DNA of 64,000 bases from Pelagibacterium montanilacus (GTDB taxonomy: Bacteria > Pseudomonadota > Alphaproteobacteria > Rhizobiales > Devosiaceae): positions 359,142 to 423,141 of the forward strand of contig NZ_RZMX01000059.1 in assembly GCF_003992665.1 (NCBI RefSeq), given 5' to 3'. The translations under genes were made by a program, and so were the position numbers. A model generated the notes under the pieces. It worked only from the letters and a program-made list of their open reading frames with translations. It was not told the origin of the DNA and ran no database searches. Position 1 is the first letter of the stretch, and each line of letters starts with the position of its first letter. Shown here piece by piece: positions 26,574 to 34,865 of this stretch.

Positions 26574-27322
26574 GGCGCCGCCGCGCCCGGACGCGCCGCC
26601 CAGCCGGGCACGAGCACCATGGAGAAATAGGGTGCCGGGGCGTCGTCGCGCTCGGCCAGCCGGACCACATGCCCGCCCGGCATCGTCCCGCGCTCCACAT
26701 AGACCGACGCATCGAGCTTGCCCGCCCGCGTCAGAGCGGCGCGGATCTTGGGCAGGTTGCGCCCCACCTTCATGATGACGGCGCTCTCGGTATTAGCCAG
26801 CCGCGCCGCTAGCGCTGCCTCGTCGAGCGTGCCCGGCAGCACGGTAAAGATGTCGTCGCCCTGCATCAGCGGAACGCCCGCCTGGCTCCAGCACCCCGAA
26901 AGGCTGGTGACGCCCGGCACCACTTCGGTCGCATAGCGCGGGGACAGCCGAACATGGATATGCATGTAGCTGCCGTAAAAGAACGGATCGCCTTCGCTGA
27001 GCACCGCCACGCTGCGCCCCGCATCGAGATGCCGGGCGATCGCTGCCGCGCTTTCTTCGAAGAAGTCCCCGATCGCCTGCCTGTACGCTTCGGAGTGTCG
27101 GTCCATCTCCACGGTCACCGGATAGGCCAGCTTCAGCTCAATCGCGCTCTCCGGCCAATGCGGGTCGACGATGGTGCGCGCATTGCCGTTGCGGCCGCGC
27201 TTTAGAAAATGGGCGATGACGTCCGCTTCCCCAATAGTGCGCACGGCCTTCAGCGTCAGCAGTTCCGGATCGCCCGGGCCGGTGCCCACGCCGAAGAGAC
27301 GCCCCGCCTTTGGCCCGCTCAC
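26570..27322 (-). CDS. cobI: Precorrin-2 C20-methyltransferase
   Basis: A 250-residue tetrapyrrole methylase that makes precorrin-3A. It opens with LFGVGTGPGDPELLTLKA and has the blocks SEGDPFFYGSYMHIH, VVPGVTSLSGCWSQAG and MKVGRNLPKIR, typical of CobI. It overlaps cobH and cobJ by 4 bases on each side. It is the first committed methylation step before CobG. Confidence 0.95.
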   Translation of the reverse strand: MSGPKAGRLFGVGTGPGDPELLTLKAVRTIGEADVIAHFLKRGRNGNARTIVDPHWPESAIELKLAYPVTVEMDRHSEAYRQAIGDFFEESAAAIARHLDAGRSVAVLSEGDPFFYGSYMHIHVRLSPRYATEVVPGVTSLSGCWSQAGVPLMQGDDIFTVLPGTLDEAALAARLANTESAVIMKVGRNLPKIRAALTRAGKLDASVYVERGTMPGGHVVRLAERDDAPAPYFSMVLVPGWAARPGAAAP

Positions 27323-27951
27323 AGTCCGGGCCTCGCCAGCGCATTGATCGCCGCTGCGGTCATGGCGCTGCCGCCCAGCCGGCCGTCGACGATGGCGAAA
27401 GGAACGCCCCAGGAATTCTCGCTAAGCGCCTGTTTTGATTCGGCTGCCCCCACGAACCCCACCGGCATGCCGACAATCGCCGCCGGCTTGGGCGCGCCGT
27501 CGCGCAACAGCTCCAGCAGGTGGAAAAGCGCCGTCGGCGCATTGCCGATCGCCACCACCGAGCCAGCCATGCGCGGCAGCCAGATATGGATCGCCGCCGC
27601 CGAGCGCGTGGTGTCATAGTCGAGCGCCAGGTGCGGGGTTTCCGGGTTGCGCAATTCGCAGATGACCTCGTTGTTGGCCGGCAGCCGCGCCCGCGTCACG
27701 CCCCGCGCGACCATCTCGGCATCGGTAAAGATCGGCGCGCCAGCGGCCAGTGCTGCGCGCGCAGCCTCCACGAACCCGGGCGAGAACTGGAAATGGGTCG
27801 CCGCGTCCACCATTCCGCAGGCATGGATCATGCGCACGGCGACGTCGGCCTCGGCTTCGGAAAAGCGCGAGAGGTCGGCCTCGGCCCTGATGATGGCAAA
27901 GCTCTGGCGATAAATGGCCTCGCCATCGCGGATGTAGTCGTAGGTGGTCAT
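27319..27951 (-). CDS. cobH: Precorrin-8X methylmutase
   Basis: A 210-residue enzyme that moves the C11 methyl to C12 to give hydrogenobyrinate. The catalytic His is conserved (His43 in MIHACGM), as are TDAEMV and GMPVGFVGAAESK near the C-terminus. The length is normal for the family. It is translationally coupled to cobG upstream (4-base overlap) and cobI downstream. Confidence 0.95.
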   Translation of the reverse strand: MTTYDYIRDGEAIYRQSFAIIRAEADLSRFSEAEADVAVRMIHACGMVDAATHFQFSPGFVEAARAALAAGAPIFTDAEMVARGVTRARLPANNEVICELRNPETPHLALDYDTTRSAAAIHIWLPRMAGSVVAIGNAPTALFHLLELLRDGAPKPAAIVGMPVGFVGAAESKQALSENSWGVPFAIVDGRLGGSAMTAAAINALARPGL

Positions 27952-29204
27952 TGCGCTTCCAGCACCATGAGCGCGTCCAGCGTGCTGTCGCCTTTTTGGC
28001 GGGCATCGCGGATTCGTCTCGCCAGATCGAGTATGCCATTCTCAATAGCGGCAGGATCGAGCGTTGCAAGGCGCTTGTGGGGTTGCTCGAAGCGGAAAAT
28101 CTCCGTGCCCTTGAGCATCAGCCCCGGCTTGTTGGGGTGCGCGCACCCCTTGGCGCAGGTCGAAACGTGCAGGTGGAACGAGCCATCCACAAGGTCGGTA
28201 TCCACGGCCAGCAGCGCCGCAGCCAGTTGCGCGGCGTGGATCGCCTGGCCTGCGGTGCCTTCCGCGCCCGAGCATACGCCCAGCCGCGTGCCCTCGGCGT
28301 CCCCGCGCGTCCAGTAGCCCGCACCGCTCAGCGCCGGCGAGAGCGCGTGAAGCGCCGCGGTCTCGAATCCTGACAGCACCATCGTGCGGTCCGGAGCCGG
28401 GCGGGCCCGGCGCACCTTGAACCGCGCCATGGTCTCGCCCAGCGCCTTGAGCTGGTAGGCGCGGACCTGCCCGAAGGGCAGCCCGATCCGCAGCGCCGGG
28501 CGTTGGCCGGTCAAGACCATGGGCCCGACGGTATAGCTCACGGGGCGGGTATAGGTCGGGGGCAGGGGGCTTGTCGCTTCGAGGCTGGCCTGCAGTGCGA
28601 AGCGGTCGAGATCGCTGCCCCGGGCCCGGGGCCCGATCTGCTGGAGCTCGGCGAGCACCGCGCGCACCGTGGCCGCGGCGTCGCGCTCGGTGACAAGGCC
28701 CACCGTGTCCCCGCCCACTTCCAGCACCCAGCCCTGCGGCTGGGCGATCAGCCGGATATCGGCCTTGAGCGCATCGAGCGCCACCTGTCCGCCGGTCGCG
28801 AGCACGATCGAGAGCTTGGGAGAAAGCGCGCCATGGGAGAGAACCTCCCGCGCCACGATCCTCAGCGATTCCGCCAGCGCGCGCGGGTCGGCCCGCTCCT
28901 TGGGATCCTCGCCGGCGATTGGCGAGCATTCCACGCTCGGGCCCGTCATCGCCTCGATCCCGGCGCCATCGAGTGCGGCGCGGAAGCCTTCTTCGGACTC
29001 CTTGGTCAGCCCCCGCACCTGGATCGAGCCGCGCGCGGTCACCTCGATCAGCCCGTTTCCATGGTCCGCGCTCGCCGCGGCGAGCGCGATCACCTGGTCG
29101 GGATCGAGACCGGACGCCGGCCGGAAGCGCACCAGCAGCCCGTCGGCCACGGCCATGGGCTCGGCCAGTGTGGGGCAGGCGCCGCGCGGGGCGGGGTGGA
29201 CCAT
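27948..29204 (-). CDS. cobG: Precorrin-3B synthase (CobG, oxygen-dependent)
   Basis: A 418-residue protein of the nitrite/sulfite-reductase-like ferredoxin family. It hydroxylates precorrin-3A using O2 and an iron-sulfur centre, so its presence marks the aerobic route. Ferredoxin-like half-domains contain LLVRFRPASGLDPDQV and IQVRGLT; the cluster region holds STCAKGCAHPNKPG with a C-x3-C pair. The ATG at 29204 follows AAGGAAGG; the longer frame to 29309 overlaps the cobF end and lacks family similarity. Confidence 0.92.
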   Translation of the reverse strand: MVHPAPRGACPTLAEPMAVADGLLVRFRPASGLDPDQVIALAAASADHGNGLIEVTARGSIQVRGLTKESEEGFRAALDGAGIEAMTGPSVECSPIAGEDPKERADPRALAESLRIVAREVLSHGALSPKLSIVLATGGQVALDALKADIRLIAQPQGWVLEVGGDTVGLVTERDAAATVRAVLAELQQIGPRARGSDLDRFALQASLEATSPLPPTYTRPVSYTVGPMVLTGQRPALRIGLPFGQVRAYQLKALGETMARFKVRRARPAPDRTMVLSGFETAALHALSPALSGAGYWTRGDAEGTRLGVCSGAEGTAGQAIHAAQLAAALLAVDTDLVDGSFHLHVSTCAKGCAHPNKPGLMLKGTEIFRFEQPHKRLATLDPAAIENGILDLARRIRDARQKGDSTLDALMVLEAQ

Positions 29205-29268
29205 CAAAACCTTCCTTTCGCCCGCCCTCTTAACAGGGCGCACCCCGATGCGGAAAGGGTGCCCCGCG

Positions 29269-30018
29269 TCACACCCGGCGCAACAGGTAAATGTCCATGA
29301 TCCAGCCATGCTGTTTCCGGGCCGCGGCGTGGGCCCGGGCGATCGTGTCGCGCACCTCGGCGAGGGCCCCCGAGATCAGGATTTCCTCGTCCATGCCCAC
29401 ATAGGCGCCCCAATGAATCTCGATGCCTTGGGGATCGAGCGCGGAAAAAGCCTGCCGCCCGTCCAGCATCACCACCACGCTGTCCGCGCCCTCGGGCCAT
29501 TCCTCTGAGAGGCGACGCCCTGTGGTGATCGTGATCGGATTGCCGATCGTGTTGAGCGGAATGGCAAAGGCCGCGGTCAGAACCTGGACCGCCGTCACGC
29601 CCGGCACCACCCGAACTGTGAAGTCGGGCCCGCCCAGCGCCCGAACATGCCCGAGAATGCGCAGGGTGCTGTCATAAAGCGAGGGGTCCCCCCAGACGAG
29701 AAACGCACCATTCTCCTCTTCACCCATCTGTGCGAGCAGGGTCCCGTACTGAAGCGCAATGGCGTGGTGCCAATCGTCGACGCCCGCCCCGTAATCGGGA
29801 TTGGCCGCATCGCGTACGGGCAGGGCGAATTCGACGGTCCGGGCTCCGGGTCTCAGATGCCGCGCGCAGATCTGATGGCGCACCGCCGCCAGGGCGGCTT
29901 TTTCCTCGCCCTTGGTCGGCACGAACACCCTGTCGGCCTTCCCGAGCGCGCGGACGCCCTCAAGGGTGAGATGGTCGGGGTTTCCGGTCCCGATCCCGAT
30001 CACGGTGAGCGTGCGCAT
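29269..30018 (-). CDS. cobF: Precorrin-6A synthase (deacetylating)
   Basis: A 249-residue tetrapyrrole methylase that methylates C1 and removes the acetyl group from precorrin-5. Motifs are VIGIGTGNPDHLTLEGV, WGDPSLYDSTLRIL, VVPGVTAVQVLTAAF and NPITITTGRRL. It is the first gene of cobF-G-H-I-J-L-M, with 64 bases between it and cobG. Only 74 bases separate it from the divergent DUF2946 gene, which is too short for a full cobalamin riboswitch plus promoter, and none is apparent. Confidence 0.94.
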   Translation of the reverse strand: MRTLTVIGIGTGNPDHLTLEGVRALGKADRVFVPTKGEEKAALAAVRHQICARHLRPGARTVEFALPVRDAANPDYGAGVDDWHHAIALQYGTLLAQMGEEENGAFLVWGDPSLYDSTLRILGHVRALGGPDFTVRVVPGVTAVQVLTAAFAIPLNTIGNPITITTGRRLSEEWPEGADSVVVMLDGRQAFSALDPQGIEIHWGAYVGMDEEILISGALAEVRDTIARAHAAARKQHGWIMDIYLLRRV

Positions 30019-30092
30019 AGTGCGGCCGATGCGACATTGATGTGCTTGAGAGCAGTCCTAGAACACGCTACCCAGATGTGGAAAGGGGTCCC

Positions 30093-30473
30093 ATGGCAGC
30101 GATTGGCAGAACACTGGTGCGCGAATGCAGCGCGGCTGTCGCCGTGCTGGCCGTCTATGTCCTGACCCTCCTTGTCCCCCTCCACCAGGCCCAGGCCACT
30201 CAGGATGCGTTCGAGGTCCTTGGATTCGAGCCGCTCTCGGGCTGGTCCCTGTGTCTGGCCGGGGAGACCGAGTCTCCGTCTCCCGGCGGCCCCCAGCCCG
30301 TCTGCCCTGTGGCTGGCGTCGGCAAGACCGGCATGGCTTTGCCGGACCTCGTGGCCATCCCGGGGCCCCTCGCGGTGGTCCTCCGGATTGGCCAACCGGT
30401 CCTCGCACTGGCCCCGATTGCCCCCGCGCCGCATGGAACCCCTCCTGCCAGAGCACCTCCGGAAACGCCCTGA
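30093..30473 (+). CDS. DUF2946-like exported protein (copper-locus type)
   Basis: A 126-residue protein with an N-terminal membrane/signal segment (VAVLAVYVLTLLVPLHQA) and a Pro-rich remainder containing CLAG and PVCPV. The size, layout and Cys residues, together with the PCuAC gene that follows, match DUF2946 proteins found in copper-handling loci. Function unknown. The ATG at 30093 follows AAAGGGG. The gene is divergent from cobF, so both promoters share 30019-30092. Confidence 0.65.
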   Translation: MAAIGRTLVRECSAAVAVLAVYVLTLLVPLHQAQATQDAFEVLGFEPLSGWSLCLAGETESPSPGGPQPVCPVAGVGKTGMALPDLVAIPGPLAVVLRIGQPVLALAPIAPAPHGTPPARAPPETP

Positions 30474-30517
30474 ACCGATTCTTTCGACTCAGCTTTCCTC
30501 TTTTCGGAGTTCACATC

Positions 30518-31069
30518 ATGAACCGGATGTCCCTTTTCGGCGCCCTCGCCGCCGTCTGCCTTTCCCTGCCTGCCTACGCCCATGACGATCACGCCCCTGA
30601 TGACGACCACGGTCATGTCCACGCCGAGGACGTGGTCCAGGCGGGCAACCTCGTGATCTCCGGCCCATTTGCCCGGGCCACCAATCCCGGCGCGCCCGTA
30701 GGCGGCGGCTACTTCGCGGTCACCAATACCGGGGAGGCCGACGACCGGCTTATCGCGGTGGAGGCCGATGTCTCCGAGCGCGTCGAGATTCACGAAATGG
30801 CCCATGAGGGCGACGTCATGACCATGCGCGAGCTCGCGGACGGGCTCGTGATCCCCGCCGGAGAAACAGTGACGCTGGCGCCCGGCGGCTTCCACCTGAT
30901 GTTCATGAACCTTGAGACAGCCTTTGTGGAAGGCGAGGCCGTGGACGTGGTGCTCGACTTTGAAAATGCCGGCCGCGTTCCACTCTCGCTCCCCGTCGCC
31001 GCTGCCGGAGCCCGGCAGGCTGCGGGCGACGCGCCCTGCCACGAAGCGGGTGACGAGCACGTGCACTAA
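30518..31069 (+). CDS. Periplasmic copper chaperone, PCuAC family
   Basis: A 183-residue protein with a signal peptide (cleavage near SLPAYAHD), a His/Asp-rich N-terminal stretch (HDDHAPDDDHGHVH) and a C-terminal HEAGDEHVH. The core domain has the PCuAC copper site pattern H-M-x10-M-x21-H-x-M: IHEMAHEGDVMTM, then GGFHLMFM. Such proteins carry Cu(I) in the periplasm to cytochrome oxidase assembly. It lies 44 bases after the DUF2946 gene and is probably in its operon. The His-rich ends may add low-affinity copper sites. Confidence 0.88.
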   Translation: MNRMSLFGALAAVCLSLPAYAHDDHAPDDDHGHVHAEDVVQAGNLVISGPFARATNPGAPVGGGYFAVTNTGEADDRLIAVEADVSERVEIHEMAHEGDVMTMRELADGLVIPAGETVTLAPGGFHLMFMNLETAFVEGEAVDVVLDFENAGRVPLSLPVAAAGARQAAGDAPCHEAGDEHVH

Positions 31070-31135
31070 GGCCGTTACGGGCCGGTCGGGGCGATTGCTC
31101 CGGCTGGCCCGAAAGCGAAATCTTCAAGCGGGCTC

Positions 31136-31164
31136 TTGTGCTTGAGGCCGAGCTTCATTAGATA
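31136..31164 (+). promoter_or_regulatory. Candidate sigma-70 promoter of the polyamine genes
   Basis: TTGTGC (31136-31141) and TAGATA (31159-31164) are separated by 17 bases, about 70 bases upstream of the decarboxylase start. The match to consensus is moderate. Confidence 0.35.
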
Positions 31165-31235
31165 GGCCGCTCTGATTTGAATGACGCGACGATGACGTGC
31201 CCGGCCCGGGTGCTTTGGAGGTTCGAACGTAAAGA

Positions 31236-32339
31236 TTGCTCAAGACGCCGTATTATCTGATCGACAAGTCGATACTTCTCCAGAACATGGAAAAATTGTC
31301 GGACCTGCGTCGGAAGTCGGGCGTCAAGTGCGTTCTGGCGCTCAAGGCATTCGCGACCTGGAGCGTCTTCGACCTCATGGCCGAGCATATGGACGGCACC
31401 ACCTCGTCCTCGCTCAACGAAGTCAAGCTCGGCAAGCTCAAGTTCGGTGGTGAGACTCACGCCTATTCGGTGGCCTGGGCCGATCACGAAATCGACGAAG
31501 CGATCGAGAATTCCGACAAGATCATCTTCAATTCCGTCGGCCAGCTCGAGCGCTTCGGCGCCAGGGCGCGCGCGGCCGGCAAGCAGGTCGGCCTGCGGCT
31601 CAATCCCGGCATTTCCCATTCCCATTTCCTGCTCGCTGACCCGGCACGGCCGTTCTCGCGGCTGGGCGAATGGGACATGGATCGGGTTGCCCCGGTGCTC
31701 GACCAGCTTTCGGGCGTGATGTTCCACTTCAACTGCGAGAACGACGAGTACGACAGCCTCGATACCCTGCTCAAGGCGATCGAGGAGCGCTACGCCGACG
31801 TCCTGCACCGCATGGAATGGGTCAGCCTCGGCGGGGGCATCCGCTTCACCAACGAGGACTACCCGATCGACCGGCTGGCCGAGCGGCTGAAATCCATGTC
31901 CGAGCGTTACGGCATCCAGCTCTATCTCGAGCCCGGCGAAGCGACCGTCACCCGGTCCACGACCCTGGAAGTTTCCGTGCTCGATACCGTCTATAACGGC
32001 AAGCACGTTGCGATCGTTGACAGTTCGACCGAAGCGCATATGCTCGATCTGCTGACCTACGACGAATATACATCGGTGGCCCCCAATAAAGGGCCGCACA
32101 CCTACATGATCTGCGGCAAAACCTGTCTTGCCGGAGACATTTTTGGAGAGTTCCAGTTCGAACATGAACTCAAGGCCGGGGACCGTATCTCCTTCCTCGA
32201 TGCGGGAGGATACACCATGGTCAAGAAGAACTGGTTCAACGGGGTTCAGATGCCGGCCATAGCGGTTCGGCATTTGGACGGGCAGGTGGAACTCGTGAAA
32301 GAGTTCACGTTCGAGGACTACGCGCAGAGCCTGTCGTAA
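31236..32339 (+). CDS. nspC: Carboxy(nor)spermidine decarboxylase
   Basis: A 367-residue PLP-dependent alanine-racemase-fold decarboxylase. The PLP Lys is Lys37 in VLALKAF; other blocks are FNCEND, SLGGGIRFTNEDYPID, LEPGEA and the substrate-site CGKTCLAGD. It removes CO2 from carboxyspermidine or carboxynorspermidine, the last step of the aspartate-semialdehyde-dependent spermidine route. The start appears to be a TTG at 31236: an in-frame stop lies just upstream, and the nearest SD-like GGAGG (31217-31221) is 14 bases away, which suggests weak initiation. The partner dehydrogenase follows. Confidence 0.88.
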   Translation: MLKTPYYLIDKSILLQNMEKLSDLRRKSGVKCVLALKAFATWSVFDLMAEHMDGTTSSSLNEVKLGKLKFGGETHAYSVAWADHEIDEAIENSDKIIFNSVGQLERFGARARAAGKQVGLRLNPGISHSHFLLADPARPFSRLGEWDMDRVAPVLDQLSGVMFHFNCENDEYDSLDTLLKAIEERYADVLHRMEWVSLGGGIRFTNEDYPIDRLAERLKSMSERYGIQLYLEPGEATVTRSTTLEVSVLDTVYNGKHVAIVDSSTEAHMLDLLTYDEYTSVAPNKGPHTYMICGKTCLAGDIFGEFQFEHELKAGDRISFLDAGGYTMVKKNWFNGVQMPAIAVRHLDGQVELVKEFTFEDYAQSLS

Positions 32340-32411
32340 CCGGGTTGAGAGCCCAACGACGACAGACTGGCGTAGATTGGTTCAATCTCTGCAAAAGGTG
32401 TTACGTGCGAA

Positions 32412-33698
32412 GTGAAAAAGAACGTTCTGATCATCGGTGCCGGAGGTGTGGCGCAGGTCGTCGCCCATAAGTGCGCGCAGCACAATGATGTGCTGGGCGA
32501 CATCCACATCGCTTCCCGGACCGTCGAGAAATGTCGCGACATCGTCGCCAGCGTGCTCGAGAAGAAGTCGCTCAGGAAACCTGGCGTCATCGAAGCCCAC
32601 AAGCTCGATGCGCTCGATATCGAGGCGACCAAGGCGCTCATCGGCAGGACCAGAGCGCAGATCGTGATCAATGTCGGCTCCTCTTTCGTCAACATGTCGG
32701 TTCTCGAAGCCTGCATCGCGACGGGTGCGGCCTATATCGATACCGCCATCCACGAAGAGCCCGACAAGATCTGCGAAACGCCGCCTTGGTACGGCAATTA
32801 CGAGTGGAAGCGACGTGAGCGGTGCGAGAAGGCCGGCGTAACGGCCATTCTCGGCGCGGGGTTCGATCCCGGCGTGGTCAACGCCTATGCGGCATTGGCG
32901 GTCGAAGAGTATTTCGACACCGTCGAGTCCATCGATATCATCGACATCAATGCCGGTTCGCACGGCAAGTACTTCGCCACGAACTTCGATCCGGAAATCA
33001 ACTTCCGCGAGTTCACCGGACGCGTCTACTCCTGGCAGGATGGCCAGTGGCAGACCAACCAGATGTTCGAGATCCCCAGGACCTGGGACCTGCCGGTGGT
33101 CGGCGAAAGCAAGACCTACATGACCGGCCACGATGAGATCCATTCGCTCTCGCGCAATCTCGACGTGCCCAACATCCGGTTCTGGATGGGGTTCGGGGAT
33201 CACTACGTCAACGTCTTCACCGTGCTCAAGACCCTCGGGCTTTTGTCCGAGCAGCCGATCACGACCGCCGAAGGGCTCGAAGTCGTGCCCCTCAAGGTGG
33301 TCAAGGCCGTGCTGCCCGATCCGTCCTCGCTCGCGCCCGAATACAAGGGCAAGACCTGCATCGGCGATCTGGTGAAAGGCAAGAAGGACGGTGAGGATCG
33401 CGAGGTCTTCATATACAACGTCGCGGACCACGAGGAGGCCTACGCCGAAGTCGGCAGCCAGGGCATCTCCTACACCGCCGGCGTTCCGCCTGTCGCCGCC
33501 GCGATGCTGATCGCCCGAGGCGTGTGGGACGTGCACCGCATGGTCAATGTCGAGGAGCTCCCGCCCCAGCCGTTCCTGGGCCTGCTCAACGAGATGGGTC
33601 TGCCGACCTGCATTCGCGACGAGAAGGGGATCGAACGTCCGCTCTCGTTCGAAGGCTGGCACACCGCCCAGACCGGCGAGAAGCGCGCACGCGGCTGA
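32412..33698 (+). CDS. Carboxy(nor)spermidine dehydrogenase (saccharopine dehydrogenase family)
   Basis: A 428-residue NADPH-type oxidoreductase. It opens with the Rossmann motif VLIIGAGGVAQVVAHKCAQH and has GAGFDPGVVNAYA and a saccharopine-dehydrogenase C-terminal domain. The family condenses aspartate semialdehyde with putrescine or diaminopropane and reduces the imine to carboxyspermidine or carboxynorspermidine; in alphaproteobacteria the product is usually spermidine. The start is a GTG at 32412. It follows the decarboxylase by 72 bases and ends at a strong terminator, forming a two-gene operon. Confidence 0.9.
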   Translation: MKKNVLIIGAGGVAQVVAHKCAQHNDVLGDIHIASRTVEKCRDIVASVLEKKSLRKPGVIEAHKLDALDIEATKALIGRTRAQIVINVGSSFVNMSVLEACIATGAAYIDTAIHEEPDKICETPPWYGNYEWKRRERCEKAGVTAILGAGFDPGVVNAYAALAVEEYFDTVESIDIIDINAGSHGKYFATNFDPEINFREFTGRVYSWQDGQWQTNQMFEIPRTWDLPVVGESKTYMTGHDEIHSLSRNLDVPNIRFWMGFGDHYVNVFTVLKTLGLLSEQPITTAEGLEVVPLKVVKAVLPDPSSLAPEYKGKTCIGDLVKGKKDGEDREVFIYNVADHEEAYAEVGSQGISYTAGVPPVAAAMLIARGVWDVHRMVNVEELPPQPFLGLLNEMGLPTCIRDEKGIERPLSFEGWHTAQTGEKRARG

Positions 33699-33727
33699 TC
33701 CTGCCTGGTCAACGTCCAATCACTTCA

Positions 33728-33757
33728 GCCGCCCCGGAGCCATCCGGGGCGGCTTTT
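33728..33757 (+). terminator. Rho-independent terminator of the polyamine operon
   Basis: GCCGCCCCGG (33728-33737) pairs perfectly with CCGGGGCGGC (33744-33753) around AGCCAT, followed by TTTT. It begins 30 bases past the dehydrogenase stop. Confidence 0.92.
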
Positions 33758-33810
33758 GCGTTCGGGCGCGTGCAGGGATATAGCAATGTCATCGATCGGG
33801 AGGCAGGGCG

Positions 33811-34638
33811 ATGAGCGACGAGGACGAGGAGCCGGGGGCAGGGCGCAGCGAGAAACGCCGGTCGGGACTGGTTCAGTCCGTCGACCGCGCGCTGACCCTG
33901 CTCGAGGTGCTCGCCGAAGACGAGGAAGGCCACCGGCTGACCGACATCGCCACCCGGTCCGGGCTGTCCATCTCCACCGTCCATCGGCTGCTCACCACCC
34001 TCGAGCAGAGAAAATTCGTGCAGTTCGACCGCTCGGACGGCATGTGGCATGTGGGGCGCCAGGCCTTCACTGTGGGCGCGACCTTCGCGCGCCAGCGCAA
34101 TTTCGTGGCCCCGGCCTTGCCCGTCCTGCGCCGCCTGCGCGACAGGACGCGCGAGACCGCCAATCTCGGTGTGGTCGACGAGGGCGAGGTCGTGGTGCTC
34201 ACCCAGGCTGAAAGCCGGGAGATCATGCGCGCGATCACCCGGGTCGGCGGCCGCGCGCCCATGGCGCAATCGGGCATGGGCAAGGCGATTCTCGCGACCT
34301 ATTCCGATGATGAGGTCGCCGCCTACATCAAGCGCGCTGCCCTGCGCCCGATCACGGCCAGGGCCATCACCCGGCTCGACGTTCTGCGCCGGGACCTCGA
34401 GGTGACGCGCGCGCGCGGCTACGCCATCGATGACGAGGAATACGTCACCGGTCTTCGCTGCGTGGCTGCGGTGATCTACAACGCCGATGCCGAACCGTTA
34501 TGCGCGATTTCGGTCTCAGGCCTCACCGCGCGGGTGCCCGCCGACCGTCTCGATACGCTCGGCCGGATGGTCGCCGAGGCGGCCGGGGAACTGACTCAGC
34601 TCCTTGGCGGAACCACCCCTGCAGCCCGGCCTGCCTGA
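33811..34638 (+). CDS. IclR-family transcriptional regulator
   Basis: A 275-residue regulator. An acidic N-terminal stretch is followed by the winged helix at about residues 25-85 (LVQSVDRALTLLEVLA, LSISTVHRLLTTLE) and the IclR effector domain (about 95-260; GVVDEGEVVVLTQAE, GRAPMAQSGMGKAILA, RGYAIDDEEYVTGLRC). Such regulators sense small carboxylic acids and control catabolic genes, often as activators. The target is not obvious: it stands alone between the polyamine terminator and the pst promoter. Similarity to glyoxylate-sensing regulators is possible but unproven. Confidence 0.85.
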   Translation: MSDEDEEPGAGRSEKRRSGLVQSVDRALTLLEVLAEDEEGHRLTDIATRSGLSISTVHRLLTTLEQRKFVQFDRSDGMWHVGRQAFTVGATFARQRNFVAPALPVLRRLRDRTRETANLGVVDEGEVVVLTQAESREIMRAITRVGGRAPMAQSGMGKAILATYSDDEVAAYIKRAALRPITARAITRLDVLRRDLEVTRARGYAIDDEEYVTGLRCVAAVIYNADAEPLCAISVSGLTARVPADRLDTLGRMVAEAAGELTQLLGGTTPAARPA

Positions 34639-34685
34639 GGGTATGTGGTGTATGACACGGGCGGAGGGAAATGCACAGCTTCAAA

Positions 34686-34751
34686 CTGTCATAATTCATA
34701 TAAAACAATGGCTTACGCTGTCATAAATGTTTTGCACAAACGACATATAAG
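34686..34751 (+). promoter_or_regulatory. Pho-regulon promoter of pstS (two Pho-box-like sites)
   Basis: CTGTCATAATT begins at 34686 and CTGTCATAAAT at 34718, three helical turns apart; both match the PhoB half-site CTGTCAT(A/T)A(A/T)T, though the second halves are weak. TATAAG at 34746-34751 lies 10 bases after the second box, the usual distance to the -10 of a PhoB-activated promoter that lacks a -35. The surrounding 34681-34760 is AT-rich. PhoB itself is encoded at the end of this operon. Confidence 0.75.
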
Positions 34752-34865
34752 GTTTGCAGCGCGAACCTAGTGTGCGCCCCGTACAGCGGAGACAAAAGAC
34801 AACTACACCGTCTTGATCCGCGCCTCGATTGACGAGAAACCGCTTCTGATAAGGAAGGCACACTC

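Noticed and set aside
30019-30092. Cobalamin riboswitch ahead of cobF
   Set aside because: The gap is only 74 bases and no B12-box-like conserved core is visible.
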